The notes under the pieces were generated by a model, which saw nothing but the letters and a program-made list of their open reading frames with translations, was not told the origin of the DNA and ran no database searches. A DNA stretch of 64,000 bases from Isoetes taiwanensis (taxonomy: Eukaryota > Streptophyta > Lycopodiopsida > Isoetales > Isoetaceae): contig JAJEKV010000180.1 in NCBI GenBank assembly GCA_021234155.1, positions 1 to 64,000 of the forward strand. The letters run 5' to 3'. The translations under genes were made by a program, and so were the position numbers. Shown piece by piece: positions 1 through 11,870 of the stretch (positions are counted from its first letter, which is position 1; each line of letters starts with the position of its first letter).

Positions 1-2270
1 AAAAGGAGTTTCTTCACTTCTAATACATCGACAGGCCGCTCCATTGCCAATCTTCTTCAAGCTCTAGACTCGACTTTCATGAATGCGTCTCAAATTGATA
101 ATCCTTCCCTTGAATGTGGTCATCCTTGATCTCCTTGTTGACCTTTGCAGTCTAGAAGTATGGACTTTTAATGGGCGAGAGGTGTTGGTGAAAGTCTAAG
201 TCTTTCACTTCAATTCTTTCTCCCTTCTAGATCCTTCAATAGGTCTTAGAGTAGAATAGCGGGCAACTTAGGTGCACAATGACCGCGATTCCTTATCAAG
301 ATATACAAAGTAGTGCATTAGTCGCATAGTTTGACTTCTTAATGGATTTACTGCTTCTGACTTTCAATCGCATGACCTGAAGGCATTAGGCCGACCCATA
401 CATCATGGTTATTTGCTTTGCACTAGCTGTTGTCCCAGTGAGCGCTTTGATTTGATTCATCCGACGAGCTGAAAGTGGGCCCAATTTCCACACGAGCGGT
501 CAGTGGGCTGACCCAATTTGCACTCGTTCAGAAGTGGCATCTCAGAATCAACAATCTGGTAATGACAATGGATAACATGACTGTCGAGAAATAATGGTGG
601 TAGTGCACTCCTGCAGGAATAGCTCCACCCGCCGAATGCCAGCGTTTGCCTTTCTTAGGCTTCGGTAGAATGCCCGGTTTGAAGGCTGCTGAATTTCTTG
701 AAGAATACTCCTTTCCGTGTATAGTCTTCTTTGTTATGTCATTATTCTCTGGTGACCGCGAGCATTACTCGATTCTTTGTGATTTTCACGCCGGGACTTC
801 CGGCATTTCCTTTTGGCATAGAAAAAGAATATCGGTTACGCAAGTGCTTCCCTTTGGGAGGCCATGCCAAGCTTGTGTGACAAGCGGTTGAGCAACAAAG
901 ATGTGGTATGGTTGCCATTTACAATCAAAAATTCTGCATTTTTGCGGGCCCTGCCGCCTTCTTCCACTTAATTGCTTTCGCGCATCTCTGCAGCGGATCG
1001 GGTAGCGCGACACTTCGGCCTGAGGAGGTGCATCACGTGGGCGATAAAGCGATTAAGTAGAAGTGTCCAGAAGTGCTTTCTGGACATGACCTACAGAGTC
1101 ATATTTGCGGGCTTTATGCATCTTAGACACATCCACTTCAATCTCGAAGCCCACCCACGGGGTAGATTCTCTCCACGTGCTTGATGCTTGCTATGGCGGC
1201 TCTGTGACAACTCATGTACGCTCCTCTGTATGGCGTGCGCCACGGATGGGTGAACTTCCACGTCTGCGCGGCTAGTCTCGGTTCTTCGGATGAAGAAGCG
1301 GAACCAAAGACTCCCTCTCCAGAACTATTTGGGCTTACGTGGTGAGATGTCAAACGCTTAGCCTCTCTTGGGCCGGACCACGAAATCTTTTTCCTCTGGC
1401 GGAGGGGTTCCTCTTGAGGAAGAACTATTCCTCTTCTACACTCCCGTGAGGCGACCTTAACATTCTCGCATTCCACCCGAATACAAGTTTAGGGCGACTT
1501 TCTGGGGAATAGCTGTGCGGTGTCCTCGCCTTCTTTCTTTCTTCTGTCTCGAGTCTCCATGGCATTTGGCGATTCAGCTTTAATCTTTCTCACTCTTTTC
1601 TTGTATCTGAGACTTAAGCCACTTAGTATCATATACTTTAGGTTGGTTTTGCCACGATACTCCGTGAAGCGATGCTTTCGACCTGATTACGTGTGTGTTC
1701 TAATATCCCTTTTTTTGGCGTAGTAGCCATCAAAGATATCGGTTCTTGATTTGTTGCGGCTCTAAACTTTCATATATGAGTCAGGTAGCCCATCCTTTAT
1801 ATGGCGCAAGAATGTGGGCTTTCCTTTATACTTTAGTTCATCATGCCCATGGCTCCGTTATTTAGAAAGTGGAACTTTATAGCGGTCGAAAGTCCAGATC
1901 CCTCGGTCTTCAACATCGATGAGGAAGTCTTTGTTGTTCTGGTAGAGACCTCCATGTCGATGTGATGCCGATTGCCAGAGTTCATTTTCATCCCTCTCTT
2001 GCCAAAGAAAAGCAAAAGATCCTTGAGGGTGGTTTTGTATGGGACCGGATGAATATTCCCCTATCTCTATGCACCAGGACCCATTCCTCGGCGCCGTCAA
2101 AACTTCATGGGCACTATCTGGATGCCGACAAACGGTTCTTTCTCTTCTTCTGTTCTTGCATCCTCCTTGCAGCTAGCCTCTGCAAATTTTGGGTGCGGGC
2201 CAGGGAACCCGGCGATCTGCTTTGTTAATAATAATTCTGCGAGCGGAAAGTAGTGTTAGTACTTGGGAGA
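1..2270. other. No recognisable gene
   Basis: Read on both strands. Only short open frames without family motifs or a convincing splice pattern were seen. The composition is mixed, neither clearly coding nor simple repeat. It may be worn-down transposon sequence, but nothing diagnostic (protease, reverse transcriptase or integrase motif) was found. Confidence 0.5.
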
Positions 2271-2289
2271 CTTGGGGCTGCTGAAGAGG

Positions 2290-2520
2290 CGGTTGTATCA
2301 TGGAGGCCAAATTGAAGCCCGCCCAATTTGGGGATCCGGTTTGGTGGCCAATTTACCGACTCAACTCATGGTGGCCTTGGGGTTACGAGGAGCGATTGCA
2401 TCATAGAGGCCAAATTGGGCAGCCCTATTTGGCGGATCACAGCTCACCAAATTGGTAGCCCTATTTGGCCGGATCAGCGCACACACCAAATTGGGCTAAG
2501 CCCAATTTACTCACCTAGAA
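2290..2520. repeat. Cluster of CCAATTTG / CAAATTGG motifs
   Basis: The octamer CCAATTTG or its reverse complement CAAATTGG recurs about nine times within roughly 230 bases, often followed by short G/C blocks (GGCAGCC, GGTAGCC, GGGCTAAGCCC). Because the core is nearly self-complementary, neighbouring copies can pair with each other. The same core returns in the tandem duplication at 4.67-5.26 kb, so both may be parts of one repeat family. Confidence 0.6.
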
Positions 2521-2599
2521 TCTACCATCCAAGGAAGTCGTGCTGTCCGGGATATAAGTAAATTAGGCGTCCCACTTTGGTGTGTGAGGGAAGTTGATT

Positions 2600-4660
2600 T
2601 CTCTGCGCTTGGCGTGGTTTAAGATACCCCTAATTGATGGAATGGTAGCCTACGGAGAAAAAAGGCCAATGTTGTGCAAAATGAAAAGACCATCGGGGGA
2701 AGCAATTGGGTGCCCTATGAAGTTACGCACCTGGTATGCATTTGTGGGGACCCGGTGAGGCATCTAGAAGATGTTAATTTATCGACCCACGACCCAATTT
2801 CCTCTATTTAAAGCGGGATACTCAATCAGCGCAATCAAGTTTATATTAAGAAAGTAGTCAAAGCTTACCTTTGCCTCCTGGTGGGGCAAGATGCCATCAG
2901 CTGCTAAGATTCCTTGGTGTCTGAGGGGTTCCCGGCGATAGGACCCGAGGGTTGCCCTTAAAGGGCTGTTATAGCCAAATGGCTATATTTTGAATCTTTT
3001 TGAAAATGAGATACTAAAACTGAATAGGTTACTATTGAAAATAAAATTATATTCTTTTAGCCAAAATTTTTTACCATTTTAGTTTCGCCCTTTTTCTTAA
3101 ATTAGCCATGCATTCCTAAGCTCGGATCTAGAGTTTAGCCTCCGGTTCCACGGATCTAAGTGTTTAGGATCATAGATTATCCCTTAACAACATTGAGATA
3201 AAGTAATTGTTTGCTAGCTCTAGTGGACCATAGTAGAATACTCAAAAATCAACAATTACTCAAATTTTTGCTTTAAACATAATAGGCTTCCCTTAATCCA
3301 CATGTAAGTTGTATCTTGAATTGACATCTAATTTATTTATTTCAATTACCACATTAACGTTAGCAAGGTTAGCCGGAGAGTTTCTATGAAAAACGTTCAA
3401 GTCATAAAAATAATCGCCTACAAAATTAATATAGAAAGCTTATGATTAACCTCACCTTCAAATTACGCCTATCTGAGATGTGGCCTTAAGGCAACCACGG
3501 ATAGGACAATGAACTGAGAGGGGCGCCAGGGGATGGCGACAAGCGGCAAAGAAACACAAGGCGCCAAGTGCTTTCGATCCGGCCGACAGCTGGTTCGGGA
3601 GTCATAGGGATGAGGATGAAATGACTTCGTGGGTAAAAAATATGAAGAGAAGCGGCAGTCTTAGCCCAGATGAGAAAGCGCCAAAAAACCGAAATTTTCT
3701 AAAGCCGGTCGAGGAGAATGAGGGGCTTTTAAAGGGTTATGGACCTTTTCATGGCCAGCGAAGACAAGTGTCGTGCATGTGAGGAGTTTGGCCTTTTCAA
3801 ATAAAATGGACGTTGATGCGGTTGAGTGTGAGGAATTAATTGTGGACCTTAATAATAGCGCGGAATTTTGAATTTCAAATCCGTCATTTAAAGCCCGCTA
3901 AGTGAAAGGTCGAGTCATGCGATGCCGCATGCGATGCTTTAGGCGAAAATTTGTGTTTTAAAAGTTCGGGCGGACATATTACCAGTGGGGGGGACATTTA
4001 ACTTTCAAAATAGGGAAATTACATTCAAAATTTTTGGGAATTTACGTTTAAATGTAAATCGCTTCAAACTGTTGTTTTAAATGCTTTGCTTTGTTTGGCT
4101 ACTATCTTTTACGCAGGCGCAAACATCTTGATTCATACTCATGTACGAGATCTCCAAAGGTTTGTCTTTGCTCCACAGTTTTATTCGCCATAGCTTCGAT
4201 GTGTAATTCTTTGCAAATGTGATGCAAGGGATGTAATCATTCCGCCTTCCATTCCGTTCCGGTGTTTCATTCGCACCTCTTCAAACCGCATGTTCATTCA
4301 CACCTTTCCATTCCGCCTCTTCATTCACACCTCTTCATTCATGCCTTCTCGATAGGCGTTGATTTACTCCTCATCATTCAAAATGGTCGCTTACCGTGAC
4401 CTTCTTGTCACATTTACATAAACTCTAAGTTTGATCACGTCAGTCCTTTTCACGAGAAATTGGTGTATGCGAAATTGTGTTACTGTTGTTTTTCTCCATA
4501 CCCCAAGAACTACCATAAGTCCACCCTTGTTTGTAGTCAGGCCCTTCCAATCTTTCGATTGTATTTGTTTTGGTAGCTCAATGATAAATTCGTTAGGTTA
4601 TGGGTCCAACCCTCCCCTTTCAATCGAAGGGGTTCTTTTTAGATTAATGCCTGAATTCGG
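2600..4660. other. Non-coding; paired palindromes at 2954-2986
   Basis: No gene recognised. Two palindromes sit back to back: GCCCTTAAAGGGC (2954-2966) and ATAGCCAAATGGCTAT (2971-2986), followed by AT-rich sequence. Around 4230-4340 the motif CATTC(A/C)CACCTCTTC recurs several times as a short degenerate repeat. Confidence 0.5.
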
Positions 4661-4671
4661 TTTCATCTAGA

Positions 4672-5258
4672 AAGGGACAAATTGGAAGCGTTAAGCCCAG
4701 TTGTCCCTTTATTAGATGACGGAATAGAATGGCGGGGTGGGCAAAAGCTGTATCTCGAATGTGTTTTCTCTTGGTGGCGGCTAAATTGGTAGGGCGAGTC
4801 TCTGCCTACTTTACTCTTCTACCACCACGAACAAATTGGTGGCCCCAATTTGTCTTGTGGATATAACTTTGTTGGGCGAGAACCTTCTTTTTACCCATTG
4901 TGAGGCCAAGCTTGCATCAATACTAACCTTATATAAAGCGCCTCATTCGGTTCAAATTGGGCGGCGCTTGCAACAAAAAGGACAAATTGGGCGGTCGCCC
5001 ATTGTTGTCCCTTTATTATGAATGACCAGAATAGGTGGCGGCGGGTGGGCAAAGCGTATCTCGAATGTGTTTTTCTCTTGGTGGTGACTAAATTAGGCGG
5101 TGGCGCCCGAGTCTCTGCACCTACTTCTGACTCTTCTACCACCACGAACAAATTGGCGGGCGCCCAATTTGTCTTGTGATATCTCTTTGTTGAGTGAGAA
5201 CCTTCTTTTGTACCCATTGTGAGGCTATTTGCATCCAATACTAACCTTATACAAGGGA
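4672..5258. repeat. Tandem duplication, ~300-bp unit
   Basis: The segment from about 4672 to 4940 is repeated at about 4976-5258. Shared blocks in order are GGACAAATTGG, TTGTCCCTTTATTA, GTATCTCGAATGTG, TCTTCTACCACCACGAACAA, ACCCATTGTGAGGC and ATACTAACCTTATA. The copies differ by many small indels, so the duplication is old. Within each unit GGACAAATTGG and TTGTCC face each other as an inverted pair. No coding capacity is conserved between the copies. Confidence 0.85.
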
Positions 5259-5259
5259 A

Positions 5260-6855
5260 TCTAAAGACCTCATATGTAAAAAGGGCACCAGCCCAATTTC
5301 ATTGTCAGTGTAACCATTGAATGGGAATCCCCCATGTCATTTGCATTGCTTTCTGGGTCTTCCTTACTACGATTTTAACACTAAAATCCTTGTGCAGGTT
5401 GTGTATCTCTTCCTTAATGAACATCTGGTAGCAAAGGGGTTGTGGGGCAAATGACACAATGCCACTTCAAGGAGATGTCGAATGGGTAGTGGCGTGGGTG
5501 TGGAGGAAGTGTTCGAAGGCCACCATACCCTTCCTTGGCCAACTCGGATGCAACCACAATGGTAGAAGCGGGGGCTCATTAGTTCTACGGAGAAGTGAAG
5601 AGATGCTGGTGGTGGAGATGCGCTAATGGCGTCCCCGACGACAAAGGCAGCGGACAGAGGTGGGAAAGGAAACAACCAGACAAGATATACCCTTCTTGAA
5701 AATGATTGTGAGATATGGCACTCCTGCGACTCCATTATACGCCCGGAAAGGGATTCATATCTTTCAGGCCCAAATGATGCGGGTTGTGACCGGTTTTTCA
5801 AGTTTGTGGGAGTATCATGGCGAGGTTCCCTTCCTGAAGAAGTGAACATCCGTTGCGGGGTTGCTGCGGCTGCGAAACCGGGGATGCTTTGAGATGGAGC
5901 AATGACCTCGTCCTTGTTGATGGGGTAAAGGTCACCGGAGATATTGACCCACACACCGCATAGCGGAAAGAATATTGTGTCAGCCGGGGCTTCGAGCATC
6001 GAAGCCAAATTATGAAAGCGACATTACACTTTTCATTCCGGCGGCCAGGGGAAGGTTGTAAAGGCCGCAAAAGCTTGCTTCGTCTCACCACTCGAAATGC
6101 TATCCTCGATTCTGGGGAGGACCTTGTGTTGCAAGAATAGGTGTTGCGTCAAGTTCTCTCTGAATCAAGTTGTTAACATCTGAAAGGAATTCCTTGCCAT
6201 GAAATCAAGTGATAGGGTTACTTTTGTTTATGACATGTTAAGCCAACAACATGAAGGTGAAAAGTGGGGCGACTAGTCTTGCAAGGGAATCTCGTTTCTG
6301 CGAAAAGCGTGGTACCTTGGTCTGGGATCTCAAAAGTCGGTACGTATCCCCGAAATGGAAGGCCCAATTTCTTGAGGGTGCCGCATAAAAGGCGAACATG
6401 TAGCTTGTGGCACCTTGAAGCCTCGCTCCTCGGCGTTGGCATGTGGGCCAGTGTTTTCCATGTTTGTGAGGGAGAAGCAGTGAATCCTTGCCCCCAGAGG
6501 CCGGAGAGGGAGGGATAGAAAGAAACGTCGAGGGAAGTTGCGCAATGTTTACGAAGTCCAGCATTCTAGAAGAAGGTTAATCTCTGAGAGGTTGTGGCAT
6601 TGGTGGCAAAAGAAAATATCGCAAGCAGTTTTCATAGAAGCGTGGAACGGGCTTCGGGATGTCGATGACAAAAGAAAATTGCATTCTCAAATCGATACAT
6701 GTGAGTGATGGTACAAAGTTACCGAAGACCAAAGATGAAGGAGAGGAGGATTGCATGATGAAAGAAAAGCATATAAAACTGGGCAAGGCCTCGTGTAAAG
6801 CTGCATCTTGATTAGGTGGAATTATACTCCCCGCAATTTATCCCGGCCAATATCT
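5260..6855. other. No reliable gene; possible 5' part of transposon relic
   Basis: Several frames of 60-210 codons are open on both strands here. They overlap one another antisense and show no recognisable domain. The plus strand leads into the DUF7869-type relic at 6.86 kb, so the last several hundred bases may be its decayed amino-terminal part. I could not confirm that. Confidence 0.35.
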
Positions 6856-6859
6856 TTGT

Positions 6860-8450
6860 ATTATTCACGCGACAAAATGGATCAGCGAAAACAATGATTC
6901 CAAATTGCAACAATCTGGCAGTCCCTCACGGAACTTGACAGCTCAAAACTACATTGGTGGTGCATTGACTCATGGTCATGGAAATGGATCCTATGGAAAC
7001 TTTTACTTACTGGACTTATGGCCGGATGACTCTAACTTCCATGTAGGTTCTTTGAATAGCATCTTGAAGAGATTAGAGATGGGAACGCAGTATGCGGAGG
7101 CCACACAGCCGGTGCACGAATCATCTGCTCCAAAATGGGTGTCCTCCTTACTTGACACACCACCGGCCTTCGGGTCAAAGTTGTCACTATCCAATAACAA
7201 CATACACCTTAATTTGCCCGCAGTGAGGGATCATCATTGAAGCCTCTGCCCAAGATACTTTATTTGCACTTGGACAATGCATGCAGACCGAACAAGAATA
7301 GGTATGTCTTCTCCTATCTTTCTTACCTAGTATATCTTGGGTGTGTTTGAAGAGATTGAGCTAGGGTTCATGATGATGCCCGGTCATACACATGATGATA
7401 TCGATGCCTTGTTTGGTAACTTCTCTACATCTTTAAAAGGGCTGAGGTGCTCACAATGCGAGAACTCTTTGTATGAATTCCACAAATGCAACTTGAATAC
7501 ACACACTTGCCCTATGTTGTTGACAAAGTTCAGGATTGGAAGGGTTTTATAGAGGCTACATACCAGATGGGGATGATAGATTGGCAGGTCATACCAGCCC
7601 TCTAACTTTCAGATTCGCTATGAATGGTGATTGGCGGTCATGTATTACAAAACTTCGATCCACTTACTTGGATTGGTTGCTGCTTTGGTGGAATAAAGAT
7701 GTGGAAAGAAAAAGGGGCGGGAAGCCCATGATGCCGATTGGATATCTAAAAAATTTGCTTCCTCCCAAGAAATGGTGAAGGACCTTGGTCTCCTCAAAGC
7801 TTGATATCCACAAGCATATATTGCATTGGGTTGCTTGTTCAACTAGTAACAAAGGGTGCTCGAAACAGCCCAAATACCGGCGCGATTCCGTCCACGATTG
7901 AATATTGGATGAAACTCTTGCAAAAGCTTCGGGAACATCGCGTGGCGAAGGCACTTATAATGACCGGCCACGTACTAGGCAAGCGAGCTCCACCTCATGT
8001 AGCTGCAGTGGTGGAGCCAATTACTCTTGTCACTCCTCCTTATGTCCGGCCCCACGGAAGGACAAACATCTGGGAATTCAACCCATACAAAGATTTGAAG
8101 AAAGGTATGTATATTATGCTTATGCATACGATGATGTGTTTGTGCCCAACTTAGGTGGAGCCTAGCCTACACTAGGACCCACAAATGGATGATAAGAAGG
8201 AGAACTTTGAGACTATTCTTGTGACTTGGTGGGAGCCAATCCCGATGAGGAACCAAGTCTACCCAGCTAATTATGCCAATTGCTGGAAGAAGAGATGGAG
8301 GCCAACGACTGCAAGTGACCGCATAGAACTGGAGACTATCGACTATGCTTAGGAGCCATCAAACAAGAAGAAGATACCTAATACTATTAAGATACCCGTG
8401 CATCTTTCTTTGAGGCATATCTCTGACACTAAAAGGGATGTCAACTAGTG
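6860..8450 (+). pseudogene. DUF7869-type transposon protein, decayed
   Basis: Conceptual translation with several frame changes gives the ordered motifs of a large RNase H-like transposon protein family found in many plants and animals (DUF7869, name recalled from memory). They are KMDQRK near 6868, THGHGNGSYGNFYLLDLWPD (about 6969-7029), LHLDNACRPNKNRYVFSYLS (about 7268-7327) and GHTHDDID (about 7381-7405). The spaced Asp residues and the HTHxDID block are the usual conserved positions. A weaker carboxy-terminal part continues to about 8450 with stops and shifts (RFAMNGDW near 7612, NYANCWKKRW near 8272). No single frame spans it, so it is a dead copy. Terminal repeats were not found. A Helitron helicase relic follows about 50-100 bases downstream on the same strand, but whether they belong to one element is unclear. 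Confidence 0.75.
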
Positions 8451-8499
8451 TATGAAAATGAGTCATTCATGCAAGTGTACTAAAAAATGGTCCATAAAT

Positions 8500-9650
8500 T
8501 TAGGTATTGTCCATAATTAATGAAATTGTGCTTGTTTATTACTTCCAAAGGTTGGAGAAGCCTTCTATCTAAGAATGATCCTACTCCATAAAGCTGCACG
8601 ATCTTGGGAAGAACTCAAAATGTGTGATCACCAAAAATACAAGACATACCAAGAAACCGCTCAAGCCATGGGATTGATTGCACCAGCAGCTGAAGCTATA
8701 ACAGTAATGGAGGAGGCAATCTCGTGTCTACAAACTCCATGATAGCAAAGATTTCTATTTTCACTCCTAATACTAGATTCTGGACCAGCAGTTCAATTAT
8801 GGGAAACATTTCAAAATTACATGATAGCCGACTTTTTAGAACAATACCCAGAAGATCAGCTAACTGCCATCAATGAAAGCCTTCTCGCTATTAACAACAT
8901 CTTAATTCAACATGGCACCAATACTGAAGCTTTCGGTCTACCTTCCTACAACATCCCATCTAAAGAAATACAAAATGAATTGAAGAAATTTCCTGACCAC
9001 GAAGAATACCTTGCAAAAAGTTCAAACATGTTACAGACTATGAACAAGAACTAAACCTTAGTGTATACGTACATATGTGGACGTATCAATAAAAGTAGTT
9101 CCCCAACCCCAATCTTTGTATATGGAAAAGCGGGGCTGGAAAGACATATGTCCTCAATGCCATATGTTTCTATATATGAGAATTAAACCAAATAATTTTG
9201 CCATGTGCCACCACAGCATTAGCATCTCTACAATATCCTGCTGGTAGAACCGCACATTCTTTATTCCAAATACCTATTGTTAATATCAACATTGGAATTC
9301 ATTCTCTACTCGATCCACGCTCCCCACGAGCTGCATTAATTAATATTGCAACAACAATCATATGGGATGAATTTCCCATGGCAAATAGAATATCATAGAA
9401 GCGGTTGACATTCTTCTACGAGAATATAACAAACATAGCGAATGCATTTAAAGGAAAACTATTTATAGCAGGGAGACTTGAGGCAAATGGCTCCCATCGT
9501 TAAGCGAGGGGGAAAAGCGGCAACAATAAATGCATGCGTAATATCTTCCCACCTATGGAAATATTTCAAAGTTCTAGAACTCAATGAACGGTGAGAAGCT
9601 TGGTGACCCACAACTTATATGATTTGTTGATAATATGGGAGAAGGACATC
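8500..9650 (+). pseudogene. Helitron Pif1-type helicase, decayed
   Basis: This is a relic of the SF1/Pif1 helicase half of a Helitron Rep-Hel protein, which unwinds DNA during rolling-circle transposition. Ordered motifs are GEAFYLRMILLH (from 8554), QLWETFQNYMIADFL (about 8792-8836), Walker A YGKAGAGKTY (about 9122-9151), CATTALASLQYPAGRTAHS (about 9202-9258), Walker B IIWDEFPM (about 9357-9380) and RQMAPIVKRGGKAATINACV (about 9481-9540). One frame carries most of the first kilobase. It is broken by stops where the family usually has Arg or Gln: TGA TAG near 8742, TAA at 9052, TGA near 9178 and TAG near 9397. That is the pattern left by C-to-T decay of CGA, CAG and CAA. The last block needs a frameshift. 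No Rep/HUH domain was seen upstream, so only the helicase part survives. Confidence 0.9.
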
Positions 9651-9715
9651 TATTAAATGACATCCCATTAACACTCTTTAAGACAATGGTGACATACAAG
9701 ATGCCATTAGTTTCT

Positions 9716-11320
9716 TACTAGTAATGGTGCCCGGCGTTCTTTGGGCATAAGTTAAACTTATTGTGGCAAAAAAACTGTTCGGCTTCGGACTCCTTCTCAT
9801 TAATCTAATATAATAGAAACCAAGCCCGACATTGCTGAGCTTTAAGAGGTTTTTATGCATTCGACCTCCCTTCCTTTTCCTTTGCTTTTTGCTCTATCTC
9901 GAATTTCCTTTTTCCTCATTTCTATACACTTTTCCTTTTTTGCTTTTCCTTTTTATCCATGGTTTTCCTACCGCGTCTTCTTTTTCCCTTCTCTATTTTG
10001 TTTCCTTTTTTACCACTTCTCCTTCTTTTCCCCCTTTTCCCTTTTCCTTGTTGCCTTTGTTTTTTTTCGGACTTTTTTCCTGCCCTTTCATCCTTTTCCA
10101 CCCTTCCATTTTTTCCCTTTCCTTTTCCCCTCCTTTTTTCTTTTCCTTTTCACTTTCCCTTTTCCCATGCACTTTTTTGTTCCATTTCCCCACCTTTTCA
10201 CCATCAGCGATGTAAATGTCGGACCCTGACATGTTATATACCTTAAATGGCAAAAATCCGCTAAAGTCCACAAAAAGCGGCGTGTAATTTTTTGGGCGTG
10301 GCTATAACATGTCAAACACATGGATATACCCGGATATGCCGGTGGGTATAACATGTCGATCCACGATATTTCACTGCGCTCCACCACCCATGTGCCCTTT
10401 TCTTCCTTTCCCCATCCTCTTCCTCTTTATCCTTTGCCCTTCCTTCCTTCTCCTTTTTCCATTTCCCCTCTCCTATTTTCTTGTTGCCCATTTTCCCTTC
10501 CCTTCCCCCCCCTTTCCACCTTAGTTTTCATTTTCCTTTCACTTCCTTTTTTATTTATTTAAATACCCTTTTGCTTTTTCCCCATGCCCCTTTTCCTTTC
10601 CTTCCCCTTCTTTTTCATTTTCTCTTTTTCTTACGCCTCTTTTTTTTTTTTTGCCTCTTTTCCTTCTTTCCACTTCCCTCTCTCCTTTTCCTTTTCCACT
10701 TTCCCCTTTCCTCCTTTTTCCTTTTTTTCTTTTCTCTTTTCTTTTTTTTTTTTGAAGAGCTATGTGAACAATATATTAAAAGAATGGTAATGTTACAAAG
10801 CAAAGTGAGGAGGAAGGAGCTTAAAGAGGCGGTGATACCTCGACCTCCACAACAAGCGCAACTCACTGGCTGTACAAAAACCATCACCATCTACCACACC
10901 CAAAGTCCATGGAAATGGAAAACTTCCGCTCTACTAATCCGGGAACGCAAAAAGCTTTTGGGAAATAAACTTGTACTGGTCGAGGAATCGAGAGAGGCTG
11001 CAGCTGCTGAATCCCACGAAGATCCCTGGCCGCCCGCTTCCCGTCCAACCACACCAACCAAACCCGCGCCGGATGCAAGGCTTCTTTGCGCCGTCTGGCG
11101 GTGACCAATCACCGGGATATACATGAAGCGGCAATTGTTGGCTATTCAATCTCACCTGAAGCAGAGCCTGACCCAATCGGGCAACTTGCAGAGTGAGGGC
11201 ATAAAAAACCGGACAATGCTCCACGGTCTCACGATGAAGGCCACAACAAGGGTTTCTCTTTTTCTCTTTTCTCTTTTCCAATGCTCTTTTTTCCCTTTCC
11301 TCGCCCTTTTCCTCTTCCTT
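9716..11320. repeat. Hairpin-led C/T-tract repeat
   Basis: It opens with TACTAGTAATGGTGCCCGGC (9716-9735) followed by a GCCC...GGGC stem, then runs into almost pure pyrimidine sequence at 9850-10200, 10390-10555 and 10570-10750, built from TTTTCCC and CCTTTTCC. Between the tracts an inverted pair GACATGTTATA (about 10228) / TATAACATGTC (about 10304 and 10345) flanks a 60-bp spacer. Long open frames here are an artefact of composition (Phe/Ser/Pro-only, or Lys/Glu/Arg-only on the other strand). From 10755 to 11270 the sequence is more complex, and a frame with a plausible residue mix exists, but it matches nothing I recognise. Confidence 0.75.
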
Positions 11321-11321
11321 T

Positions 11322-11424
11322 TGGGTTGCCCCTAGGGGGCAAACCCTTGTTTATTTATGGGTTTATGGCATATCTAGGTATATGCTAGAATATACCAAGG
11401 ATATCGTGATGGCTCAAAACTGCT
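11322..11424. repeat. Hairpin repeat, copy A (TTGCCCCTAGGGGGCAA)
   Basis: A short perfect hairpin (TTGCCCC TAG GGGGCAA) is followed by AACCCT, GTTTAT, GGGTTT, TGGCATAT, a TATGCTAGAATAT block and GCTCAAAACTG. The same ordered string of about 100 bases recurs at 63641-63744. Both copies follow a pyrimidine-rich stretch. Confidence 0.75.
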
Positions 11425-11865
11425 ATTATTTGTAAACTCGGTCACTGGCGTTGGATCCGGATGCTCCAATAGAGAGCTTGGAAGGGCGGAAAAAGATTTT
11501 CCTTTCTAAACTTTGATGTAGCCGGTGGAGCTGTTACATTGCAGGTGGAGGCGATGTGGGATTTGAAACTAATGTCTTTAAGAAGGAGAAGGTTTAAACT
11601 TAGGGCATGATGAGGTATTGGGTTAAGCATTTGAGTTGCAATGTGTCGTATCTAGCTTTATATTTTTGCTTATTGTAATTGCAATTTGCAGTGTCTTTGC
11701 GATAAATTACTCGTTCTTCTTGAAATATGGCGGTTTATCCGCGATTCGAATGGCTGATATGTTCGGAAAATGCAAGTGTGAGTCAAGGTTAGTTGGGTTT
11801 TGTATTCTCGTTGCTTGGTTTATGTTGGCAAAGGCATCCGTGTATGGAGATATGGCAATAAGTAG

Positions 11866-11870
11866 TTGAA
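11866..11870. other. 5-bp target site duplication, left (TTGAA)
   Basis: TTGAA directly precedes the LTR start TGTGGCGTCC and is repeated immediately after its end at 13396-13400. Confidence 0.85.

Noticed and set aside
5367-6008. 213-codon minus-strand frame
   Set aside because: No family motif, unusual residue mix, and open frames on the opposite strand. Nothing supports it as a gene.
9832-10790. Long open frames of Phe/Ser/Pro (plus) or Lys/Glu/Arg (minus)
   Set aside because: They are a direct result of the pyrimidine tract: all frames of one strand stay open, with no domain and no normal residue mix.
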